Source: Marinobacter sp. S0848L (lineage in GTDB: Bacteria; Pseudomonadota; Gammaproteobacteria; Pseudomonadales; Oleiphilaceae). From it: a stretch of DNA of 64,000 bases. The translations under genes and the position numbers were made by a program. The DNA lies in the NCBI RefSeq assembly GCF_023016065.1, contig NZ_JALKAQ010000002.1, forward strand, positions 360,190-424,189. The letters run 5' to 3'. The notes beneath the pieces are model-generated. The model did not search any database. It was not told where the DNA came from and saw nothing but the letters and a program-made list of their open reading frames with translations. Positions 55,286 through 62,306 of this stretch are shown in pieces. Every line of letters begins with the position of its first letter. The stretch's first letter is position 1.

Positions 55286-56491
55286 TTAGGATTGAGTATG
55301 ATCGTCCAATTTGAACTGAGCTTCAAAAAAGTCCGTTATTTTTTGCATGGGTCCTCGTAGACGTTCGACATCGAAGATGATGTAGCCATCTGTGACATCG
55401 TTCGGGTCTTTGTGGTTCATGAGCCGTTTGAGGGCGTATGCCGGAATATCGAGCCGTTCGGCGGCCGTAATAAAGGTGCGCCGTAAATCGTGCATAGTGA
55501 ACGTCACACCCGAAAGTTCGCACACACGCTTGATCGCGGTGCGGGGCTCTGAGAGGTGTCCACGCTCTGCGTCGCTGGGAAACACAAAAGGGCTCTCCTG
55601 GACTTCATGACGGCGCTTTAAAAGCGCTTCGATAGCGTCACTGAAAGGCAGGCGATGGACCCGCCCGTTCTTGGTATCGGTAATAGTCAGAGTCTTTTCT
55701 TTGAAGTCCACCTGGTCCCAAGTCAGGGTTGCCGCCTCGGTGCGACGGAGGCCGGTGAGCAGCGCCAAATGCAGGTAATCCCGCGTGGTTTGCGTGTTCA
55801 ACTGCATCGTTGCGTCGTGCCAGGCTTTGAGCTGGTGATCTTTGATGAGGCTCTGGCGCCGTTCGACCTTGTACCAGGCGCGTTGGTGGCTCAGGACATC
55901 GACCGGGTTCGCGACCAGAAAGGGTTTACCGGAAGCATCCTGGTAACGTTGCAGAGCATGATTGAATACCGCACGTAGAATCCGCATCCCGTTGTCGGCC
56001 CGCGCCGGGCTGCGTTGACCGTATTCCGCATGGCGACTCAGCACCATATCTCGGCTGATATCCTTGAGCGCCTTGCTCTGCCAGTCTTTGAACATCTCAC
56101 GCATGGAGCGTTGATAGTCGTTCAGAGTGTTGGGCTTGAGATTCTTTCGTGTCGCGAGGTAGTCCTGAAAGGCATCTTGTAAAGTGATCCGTTGGACACG
56201 CTGCTCCTGAGCTTCTCGAATCGGGTTCACGCCGGTGGCCACTTTGCCTAGAAATTTCATGGCCTCTTTCTTGGCCTGTTCGACAGTGAGGTTACCGTAG
56301 CGGCCTAGAGTGATACGTTTGACCTTCCCGTCCACACGTTTCTCAACGATAAAGGATTTAACGCCACCACTCGTCACTCTTAGACCAAATCCCGGAATTG
56401 CTGTGTCGCGGTAGAACGCCTGACGGCCCTTACCATCAGGCATTGCTAAGGGAATATCGACTTTATCGACAAAGCTTTTGGTGATTCTCAT
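55286..56491 (-). CDS. tyrosine integrase of the island
   Basis: A 401-residue site-specific recombinase with an N-terminal DUF4102 arm-binding domain (FYRDTAIPGFGLRVTSGGVKSF), a core-binding domain and a catalytic domain with TGLRRTEAATLTW (Arg), HDLRRTF (His-x-x-Arg), LMNHK and the nucleophile in TDGYI. It catalyses integration into tRNA-Leu(TAA). It follows the HNH-HIT gene by 8 bp on the same strand, so both are probably transcribed from the attR end. Confidence 0.96.
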   Translation of the reverse strand: MRITKSFVDKVDIPLAMPDGKGRQAFYRDTAIPGFGLRVTSGGVKSFIVEKRVDGKVKRITLGRYGNLTVEQAKKEAMKFLGKVATGVNPIREAQEQRVQRITLQDAFQDYLATRKNLKPNTLNDYQRSMREMFKDWQSKALKDISRDMVLSRHAEYGQRSPARADNGMRILRAVFNHALQRYQDASGKPFLVANPVDVLSHQRAWYKVERRQSLIKDHQLKAWHDATMQLNTQTTRDYLHLALLTGLRRTEAATLTWDQVDFKEKTLTITDTKNGRVHRLPFSDAIEALLKRRHEVQESPFVFPSDAERGHLSEPRTAIKRVCELSGVTFTMHDLRRTFITAAERLDIPAYALKRLMNHKDPNDVTDGYIIFDVERLRGPMQKITDFFEAQFKLDDHTQS

Positions 56492-56499
56492 GTCGCGCC

Positions 56500-57546
56500 T
56501 CAGTAGTCAGCTTTATCCGGGAATACCTTCCGGACGCCACCTCTAGGATTCTCTTGATCTCCGTCGCGGCGGGGAATCAAGTGCACGTGAGCGTGAAACA
56601 CCGACTGGCCCGCGCTGGCTCCGGCGTTGGTGCCCATATTAAAGCCAGTGATGTTGGCGTCTTCCGCCATTAGGGCTTCTCGCTGATCCCGGAGTAGGTG
56701 GTTGATGCCGTTCAGCTCGGCGGGGTTCAAATCAAAATAGGTTTCGGCGTGCCGTTTAGGGATCGCGAGGCAGTGCCCCTGCGATACCGGGAAGTTATCT
56801 TTCAATAGCAGCGCCAATTCGTTCTCAGCTAGCACCTCAATTTGATTCCCGGCAGGATCGCAGAACAAACAGTCCGGCTGCCGGTGGGCGTATTGCTCTG
56901 GCCACTGGCGGAAATCGGTGTCGTCCCGGTCCCGTTTCATGGCGTTGCAGGAGTAACAGAGCGCCTGAAGGTTGTGTGGGACGTTGGTGCCGCCGTGATT
57001 CACGGGAATGATGTGATCCACTTCCAGGGCTTTATCCGATGCCGGGATACCGCAGAGCTGACACCGAAATTCCGCCGCCTTAAGGGTGTCGTAACGTAAA
57101 GAGCCGGGGATCTCGTCGCGGGAATGATCTCGATGAGCAAAGATTGCCGCTTTACCTCGTTTTTCGACGTATTCAGCGAGCCTAATCTCGCACTGGAGCT
57201 GAAGCCTCTTGCGTTCGGACGGGGAGAGCTCGTCATACCCTCTGAGGAAAAATCGATTGGAGCCTTTTGGTCCCTTCTCTATCACACCGTGTTTGGCGAG
57301 CACCTGGCCCGGCATCTTTTTCACAATGTCTCTGTAATATCGAAGCTGGGAGTCATCGTGTAACAAGATCGACTCGGCAATGTCTTCGGCAGAGGCTTCG
57401 CCTTGATGTTCGAGCAAGTACGCGAGCATCACCGGCTGGTAGATGTGTGACATCGACATACCCGAGTCGATGAAGGATTGGAGACGGTCAAACGTCGTTT
57501 TAACGTGATCCACTAGCAGTTCCCTCTGAGTCTCTTGCGTCTTCAT
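56500..57546 (-). CDS. HNH-HIT fusion protein, co-transcribed with the integrase
   Basis: A 348-residue protein. Residues 1-100 resemble a winged-helix region. Residues 160-205 form an HNH nuclease: CQLC (162, 165), VDHI with His178, N192 and CYSC (197, 200). From about 225 a HIT hydrolase domain begins with CLFC (226, 229) and ends in the histidine triad HAHVH (318-322), where HIT enzymes bind the alpha-phosphate of a nucleotide. All catalytic residues look intact. Its ATG coincides with the right arm-type repeat, so integrase may repress it. Confidence 0.93.
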   Translation of the reverse strand: MKTQETQRELLVDHVKTTFDRLQSFIDSGMSMSHIYQPVMLAYLLEHQGEASAEDIAESILLHDDSQLRYYRDIVKKMPGQVLAKHGVIEKGPKGSNRFFLRGYDELSPSERKRLQLQCEIRLAEYVEKRGKAAIFAHRDHSRDEIPGSLRYDTLKAAEFRCQLCGIPASDKALEVDHIIPVNHGGTNVPHNLQALCYSCNAMKRDRDDTDFRQWPEQYAHRQPDCLFCDPAGNQIEVLAENELALLLKDNFPVSQGHCLAIPKRHAETYFDLNPAELNGINHLLRDQREALMAEDANITGFNMGTNAGASAGQSVFHAHVHLIPRRDGDQENPRGGVRKVFPDKADY

Positions 57547-57563
57547 GTAGACGCCATGTAGAC
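57546..57563 (+). promoter_or_regulatory. right arm-type repeat pair
   Basis: TGTAGAC at 57546-57552 and 57557-57563, again an 11-bp period, same orientation as the left pair. It abuts the start codon of the HNH-HIT gene. Confidence 0.65.
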
Positions 57564-57693
57564 AAAATCGATCAAATTCTAGCGGATCTCTTCAAACAAC
57601 CGCAAACATAAGTTTTCAAGGATACCGATTAAGTGGTTGTTTTTAAATTGATAATAAGGTTTATTCAAATTTGTTCAAAGAAGGGCGCTAATA

Positions 57694-57755
57694 ACTTAAA
57701 ATCTCTCGGCCGTAAGGCCGTGCCGGTTCGATTCCGGCTCCGGGCACCATTAAAA
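57694..57755 (+). repeat. attR, right 62-bp direct repeat
   Basis: Perfect copy of the tRNA-Leu 3' end and six bases after it. Only 56 nt of tRNA are present, so it is not a functional tRNA gene. Confidence 0.95.
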
Positions 57756-57803
57756 TCAAGCATTTAAAGATTCCTTCGATTCAGAATACTTCCTTGGTCG
57801 TTT

Positions 57804-58767
57804 TCACTCTTGCAAACGATCAAATGGACTCACCGTTCCTGCACGTTTATCGCCAATGACGTGCGTGTAGATTTCGGTCGTGCGAATGTCGCTATGGCCG
57901 AGAATCTCCTGAACTGTCCGGATATCGCTTCCCGATCGCAATAACTCTGTTGCAAAGGCATGCCGGAAGGTATGCGCCGTTACTCTCTTCGTAATCCCAC
58001 TAGACTGAACGGCTTGTCGTAACTGTCTGGAATACGTTGAGTGATGAAGGTGGTGCCGGCAAACGTATCCAGCAATGGGATGAAGGCAACGCGTTGAAGA
58101 AGGAAAGAGGTACTGCCACCCGAAGTCTTTCATCGCTGGTCCATACTTCTTATGCAGTGAACTCGGAACTGATGTGAGCCCGAATCCATCGGCGATATCG
58201 GACTGATGTACCTCCCGGGCATGGACGACCTGGCGTTTAACGCTCTCTCTGAGATTGCCCGGTAGGAGTGTGTATCGATCCTTGCGGCCCTTCCGGTTAA
58301 ACACCAGTAAGTTCCGGCTTTTCAGGTCGAGATCCTTGATGCGCAGCGAAAGTGCTTCGTTGATTCTCAAACCGCAACCATACAGGAGAGCGGTGATGAG
58401 CCAATATTCAGCTTCCAGATTACCAAGAATCGATGCAACTTCTTCGGGGTTGAGAACAGTCGGCATTCGCCGAGGTGTTTTGGTACATCTTGTACTGAAG
58501 GTTTTCGATCTCCCGTTTCAACACGTTCTTGTAGACGAAAATGATTGCGCACAGTGCCTGGTTTTGGGTGCCTGGGCTAACTCCGCGATTGACGGCCAGG
58601 TGATTCAGAAAGCGCTCAATTTCGTAATTTCCCATTATTTCCGGGTGTTTCTTGTCATTGAACAGAATGAACTGGCGAACCCAGTAGAGATAGGACTTCT
58701 CGGTTCGGTAGCTGTACTGTTTTGTTCTGATCTCTGTGCGAATCGATTCCAGAAACGGTGATTTCAC
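57804..58767 (-). pseudogene. intI: integron integrase IntI, frameshifted
   Basis: Two overlapping frames form one IntI. The N-terminal part (GTG start at 58767, with AGGAGG) runs through KSYLYWVRQFILFNDKKHPE and GVSPGTQNQALCAIIFVYKNVL. The C-terminal part continues from PTVLNPEEVASILGN through LLYGCGLRINEALSLRIKDLD and the IntI-specific extra helix region (FGWQYLFPSSTRCLHPIAGY with RHHLHH), to HTFRHAFATELL and the YTHV nucleophile. A single-base indel near 58490-58500 separates them. All catalytic residues are present in the second part, so decay is recent or it is a sequencing error. Confidence 0.92.
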
Positions 58768-58793
58768 TATAATCGCCCTCCTTGGTCAAATAA

Positions 58794-58809
58794 CTGTATA
58801 TGTGTACAG
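58794..58809. promoter_or_regulatory. LexA (SOS) box of intI
   Basis: CTGTATATGTGTACAG fits the CTG-N10-CAG LexA box with extended AA/TT symmetry (58792-58811). It lies 27 bp upstream of the intI start. SOS control of integron integrases is well known. The rest of the 371-bp interval 58768-59138 holds an inverted repeat (TGCACGC/GCGTGCA at 58951-58971) and the attI region. Confidence 0.85.
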
Positions 58810-59112
58810 TTATAATTAAAAAACCTCAAAAATGCTAAATTTTTTGCGGTTTAATTTGCACAATGCTGCACTTTTTTCACAGAGCACCTATGTAGGTGAC
58901 TGTTTAAGAAGCGGAATTTTTAGACCCTCTGGATTTAACTTGCAAAAACGTGCACGCTAAACCCGCGTGCAAACTTTTGACAGAGGCGAGGCTGGTTGCG
59001 ACCGCAAAACTAGACTTGTAAAACGATGAAAAAGAACGATTATTGGAGCTGTGACGCAGTTTTAAATGAGGTGGTGGGTTTGCGGTTTAATAAGAATTCA
59101 AACTAATAAGCA

Positions 59113-59119
59113 GTTAATT
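59113..59119 (+). other. probable attI recombination core
   Basis: GTTAATT lies 19 bp before the first cassette gene and equals the core that ends attC4, which fits cassette insertion at this site. It departs from GTTRRRY by one base. Confidence 0.5.
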
Positions 59120-59138
59120 TCATAAGCATGGAGGAGTA

Positions 59139-59375
59139 ATGGCTAAGAAAGCTAAATGGTCTGACAAGCCTTCGATTTGTCCTCAATGCAAAACGTCCCT
59201 GCCACGGAAGATGAGAAATCTAGCTTCCCATTTTCAGGCAGAGCATGGTCGCCAACCCACTCAAGGTGAGCAGACGCAGTTTAAAGCGTATTGGCCATCA
59301 AAGAATCCGTATTCCGAAACAGATTTTCAGAAGCCAGGCAACGAGGTATCTGGTGGTGGAGTTTCACCTCGCTAA
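59139..59375 (+). CDS. cassette 1: small C2H2 zinc-finger protein
   Basis: A 78-residue basic protein with GGAGGAG before the ATG. Residues 14-36 have C-x2-C-x13-H-x4-H (CPQC at 14-17, His31, His36), a classical C2H2-type zinc finger and rare in bacterial cassettes. Basic residues around the finger suggest nucleic-acid binding. I do not recognise a family beyond this. As the first cassette it is best placed to be expressed from an integron promoter. Confidence 0.8.
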   Translation: MAKKAKWSDKPSICPQCKTSLPRKMRNLASHFQAEHGRQPTQGEQTQFKAYWPSKNPYSETDFQKPGNEVSGGGVSPR

Positions 59376-59376
59376 A

Positions 59377-59478
59377 AATTAACAAGGCGCATCAGTACGC
59401 GGCCGATGGCCGCCGGACGCCCTTTACATTGCGGCTGCGCCTCCATTACAAGGGCGCCGCTGTGCTTCGGCGTTAAAC
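59377..59478 (+). other. attC site of cassette 1
   Basis: It starts just after the cassette 1 stop and ends in GTTAAAC (59472-59478), a perfect GTTRRRY core. The interior has the long imperfect palindrome expected of attC (GGACGCCC and AAGGGCGCC arms). Confidence 0.8.
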
Positions 59479-59500
59479 ATTTCCTGACTGTGGAAGATAG

Positions 59501-60283
59501 ATGAGTTTCGAAACTTTTGAGTACATCAACAAGAACCTAATCGATCAATATTTCTCTCAGGTTCCTGCTAAATACAAGAAACCGGGAAAAAATACTGTCT
59601 CGGGTTTAGCTCTTGGTATGAATGGACCTACGGTTTCATGGCAGTCAGAGAACAATAACTCAGAGATCGACGACTACTTCAAATTGCGCGCAATTAACAA
59701 CTATCTGGAAAAAGAAAACTTGCTCGTGCGGTTTCGTCCCGTAGAGCTTTTTGACGATTGGGGTGCAAACTCAGAGGCTGTATTGGAATGCCGAAACAAA
59801 AAGTTAGTACTTGAGAAATTCAAGGCCAAGAAAGTAATCATACCCACAGGAGATAAATTTCCATTTCCAGATATACCCTTTTTGATTATCTGGGTTTCTG
59901 ACCCAGATCCTAGTTTATATTCAGATGAGGAGTTTGTGTGGAAGGGGACATTCCTCTATCTGATACAGGCTATTTACGACAACAACAAATATAGCATAGT
60001 CATGTCCGGCGTTTCGGCTCTTCAAGCCTTGGCCAATATAACTACAGGTCAAAAATTTTTCGAAAGGCCAAAAGGTCAAGGTGAGCCACTCGGTAGGTGG
60101 AACTATCAACACCCGATCGAAAAGCTCGTTGAGTTGGGTGGAATTGTGTCAGAAGAGAAAAATTTGATCAGCCTTTACAAGAAACGGTATATCACTGACG
60201 AGCAATGTTATGAGTACAAAGGCCAAGAGCGTCGTGTGAATGACTTGCTGGCATACCCACTGTGGATAAAGGAGAATGTTTAA
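59501..60283 (+). CDS. cassette 2: unknown 260-residue protein
   Basis: A 260-residue soluble protein beginning MSFETFEYINKNLIDQYFSQ. The C-terminal third is alpha-helical with a conserved-looking VELGGIVSEEKNLISLYKKRY winged-helix-like segment. I do not recognise it. It has its own attC (the core overlaps the stop codon) and lower G+C than the chromosome, as usual for cassettes. It may belong to the large class of phage-defence cassettes, but nothing direct shows this. Confidence 0.8.
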   Translation: MSFETFEYINKNLIDQYFSQVPAKYKKPGKNTVSGLALGMNGPTVSWQSENNNSEIDDYFKLRAINNYLEKENLLVRFRPVELFDDWGANSEAVLECRNKKLVLEKFKAKKVIIPTGDKFPFPDIPFLIIWVSDPDPSLYSDEEFVWKGTFLYLIQAIYDNNKYSIVMSGVSALQALANITTGQKFFERPKGQGEPLGRWNYQHPIEKLVELGGIVSEEKNLISLYKKRYITDEQCYEYKGQERRVNDLLAYPLWIKENV

Positions 60284-60355
60284 CAAGACGCGCCACGCGG
60301 ATGCCCTTTACTCCGCTCCGCTCTGTAAAGGTCACCGGTGCGCTTCGCGTTAGCA
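60278..60355 (+). other. attC site of cassette 2
   Basis: Starts with a perfect GTTTAAC inverse core (60278-60284), overlapping the cassette 2 stop, and ends in GTTAGCA (60349-60355). 78 bp, short attC type. Confidence 0.78.
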
Positions 60356-60367
60356 CAAAGGATGTTT

Positions 60368-60886
60368 ATGGACGTTACCCCGGAAGAAGTTGAAGACTTT
60401 GTCAACGGGCAATTCGCGCAGAAATTGTGCGATGCAACCGCTTGGTTTGGGCATGCGAGAGCACTGATTGCTTCCGCACGAATCTCAAAGGAATCAGCGG
60501 CAGTACTGATAAGCCACACTGAAAAATCTGAACTCGAGAATGTCTGCTCGTTTCTCTATGGCCTAGCTTTAGAGAATTTATTCAAGGCTATATGGATTCA
60601 CAGGAAATTTGGCTCCCCCTGGGAGGAAGATTGGCTGCCGCAGACAAAATTTCCCAAAGAGATTCAGACTCACGACCTAAAGAAGCTTGCTGAAAAAGTT
60701 GATCCTAAGCTTGTCGAAAAATATGACTTTTCACTAGAACTGCTAACCGAAGCGGTAACTTGGGCAGGAAGGTACCCTTGCGGTCTCAAAGCAGGCGCAG
60801 GAGCTTATGTCAGATATTCTCAGGTGCATGACCATGCGGAAGAAATTTATGCGAAATACCGCAGGTTTTTCACCATATCGCGCTAA
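60368..60886 (+). CDS. cassette 3: HEPN-like protein
   Basis: A 172-residue helical protein, starting at the ATG 60368, with AAAGG 7 bp upstream. FLYGLALENLFKAIWIHRKF and THDLKKLAEK match the layout of HEPN-like domains of the type found in AbiV-like and toxin proteins. No R-x4-6-H active site is obvious, so the nuclease role is doubtful. The downstream attC is interrupted by an IS. Confidence 0.72.
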   Translation: MDVTPEEVEDFVNGQFAQKLCDATAWFGHARALIASARISKESAAVLISHTEKSELENVCSFLYGLALENLFKAIWIHRKFGSPWEEDWLPQTKFPKEIQTHDLKKLAEKVDPKLVEKYDFSLELLTEAVTWAGRYPCGLKAGAGAYVRYSQVHDHAEEIYAKYRRFFTISR

Positions 60887-60963
60887 CCATTCGCTCAAGT
60901 GCGTTCTGGACTTCCCCCGATGTAGTGGACACGCATCGATAACTCCGCAGGAGGAGCAAAACG

Positions 60964-61335
60964 ATGCCGGAAATGATCACGGGGAAGAAAACCCAGCAGT
61001 ACAGCACTGAGTTCAAAGTCAAAGCGGTGGAGTGGAGTCACCAGGCCCACCGCAGCGTCAAAAGCGTTGCCGAAGCGCTGGATATTCACCCCTTCATGCT
61101 GTCACGCTGGCGAAAGGAATACCGTGAAGGAAAGTTCGCCATGAAACGGGTCAAGAAGGCGCCAGCAGACGCCAAAAAGAAAATACAGGAACAGGATGAG
61201 ATTGCCCGCCTGAAACGCCGAGTATCGGAGCTTCAGGAGGAAAACGATATCCTAAAAAAGTTTCAACGTTTTCAGGCCGAGGAACGACGGAAGCGTTCCG
61301 GTTCGTCTGGAAACACCGACGGGAATACAGCGTAA
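60964..61335 (+). CDS. IS3-family transposase OrfA
   Basis: A 123-residue HTH protein: YSTEFKVKAVEWSHQAHRSV then AEALDIHPFMLSRWRKEYREG is the helix-turn-helix, and a leucine-zipper coiled coil (EIARLKRRVSELQEENDILK) follows. An A6G run at 61254-61260 with AGGAGG 13 bp upstream (61235-61240) is a typical programmed -1 frameshift, producing the OrfAB fusion transposase. Confidence 0.95.
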   Translation: MPEMITGKKTQQYSTEFKVKAVEWSHQAHRSVKSVAEALDIHPFMLSRWRKEYREGKFAMKRVKKAPADAKKKIQEQDEIARLKRRVSELQEENDILKKFQRFQAEERRKRSGSSGNTDGNTA

Positions 61336-61352
61336 AAGCGCTGTGTCGGCAC

Positions 61353-62144
61353 TTGAAGGTGTCGCGATCCGGTTACTACGCCTGGGCAAACCGGAAGCCT
61401 GGTCAGAGAGCCACTGAGAACGCCGCGCTGCTGTTGAAGATCCGTCGTGTTTACGACGGTAGCAAGGGGCGCTATGGCAGTCCCAGGGTCTATCAGGCCC
61501 TGCGCCGGGAAGGCGAACAGGTTGGCGAGAATCGTGTGGCGCGCCTGATGCAGGAATGGGGCATGAAAGCGCGAGTGATGCGAGTGTATCGCCGAATGAG
61601 CAAGCGCCGTGACGAACTCAAAGCCCTTCCCAATCACCGCTTGAGCGTTGAAAAGTCTGTTGCGGTGAATCAGCAATGGAGCAGTGACGTTACCTACATC
61701 AAGCTGGGTCGAAAATACGTGTTCCTGGCGGTTGTTCTGGACCTGTTCTCGCGCCGGATTATCAGTTGGCGATTGGATGAGAGCCTGAATGCGGCACTGG
61801 CCAAAGGTGCCTTGAGAGAGGCCTTTGCAGCAAGGCAGCCGAAAGCGGGTTTGTTGTTCCACACCGATCGTGGCACGGAATATCGGGCTCAGAAAACACA
61901 GGCATTTCTGAACCAAAACAGCGTGCGCCACAGCATGAATCGACCGGGACAATGCACAGACAAAACTGAGGTCGAATCCTTCTTCAAAACCTTGAAGGGA
62001 GAATTGCTGCATGCGACCAGCTTTGTGACGATGCGGCAGTTACGGAAACATATAAAAGACTATATAGAGTGCTTTTATAACAGCCAACGGCTGCACAGTG
62101 GCCTTGGTTACCGGACTCCGATAGAGTTCGAGGGAATTAACTGA
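61353..62144 (+). CDS. IS3-family transposase OrfB (DDE recombinase)
   Basis: A 263-residue part starting at an internal ATG; the frame in fact continues upstream into orfA (FRFVWKHRREYSVKALCRH precedes it), so it is made by -1 frameshift. The DDE triad is in WSSDVTYI (Asp), FHTDRGTEYR (Asp) and DKTEVESFFKTLKGE (Glu, 35 residues later). The third motif has QCTDKTEVESFF rather than the usual WDNAxxESFF. Complete, so the IS is probably active. Confidence 0.95.
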   Translation: MKVSRSGYYAWANRKPGQRATENAALLLKIRRVYDGSKGRYGSPRVYQALRREGEQVGENRVARLMQEWGMKARVMRVYRRMSKRRDELKALPNHRLSVEKSVAVNQQWSSDVTYIKLGRKYVFLAVVLDLFSRRIISWRLDESLNAALAKGALREAFAARQPKAGLLFHTDRGTEYRAQKTQAFLNQNSVRHSMNRPGQCTDKTEVESFFKTLKGELLHATSFVTMRQLRKHIKDYIECFYNSQRLHSGLGYRTPIEFEGIN

Positions 62145-62306
62145 TGGGGCGTGTCCATTTTATTGGGGGAAGTCCACGGCCGATGGCCGCCGGACGCCCT
62201 TTTCATTGCGGCTTCGCCTCCATTGCAAGGGCGCCGCTAAGCTAAGCGTTCGAACGTCCTGATTTGTAGGGTAATGTGATTTTAGAGGCACCTTGGATGG
62301 TAAGAT

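Larger units (their letters stand above)
48888..57749. mobile_element. 8.86-kb integrative element in tRNA-Leu(TAA)
   Basis: It is bounded by a 62-bp perfect direct repeat: the tRNA 3' end at 48832-48893 and its copy at 57694-57755. It contains a tyrosine integrase, AlpA-like regulator, HUH replicase, two unknown genes, an HNH-HIT fusion and a PD-(D/E)XK-like cargo gene. No capsid, packaging or conjugation genes are visible. The first cargo gene is clearly more A+T-rich than the chromosome. A phage satellite or mobilisable island is the best reading. Confidence 0.92.
60907..62176 (+). mobile_element. intact IS3-family insertion sequence
   Basis: A 1270-bp element with 28-bp terminal inverted repeats beginning TGGACTTCCCCC and ending in the complement (about 24 of 28 matching). 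It has overlapping orfA and orfB with an A6G slippery site. No 3-4-bp target duplication is visible: the left flank is TTC and the right flank CGG. Confidence 0.92.
60881..62254 (+). other. attC site of cassette 3, split by an IS
   Basis: The left part (60881-60906) starts on the cassette 3 stop and the right part (62177-62254) ends in GTTCGAA. Right-hand sequence is nearly the same as in attC1 (CGGCCGATGGCCGCCGGACG). The IS at 60907-62176 separates them. Confidence 0.72.

Noticed and set aside
57694..57749. Second tRNA-Leu gene
   Set aside because: Only the 3' 56 nt are present; no acceptor 5' strand or D-arm. It is the att duplicate.
58977..59015. Integron Pc promoter starting TTGACA at 58977
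   Set aside because: No acceptable -10 hexamer lies 16-18 bp downstream, so I leave it unassigned.
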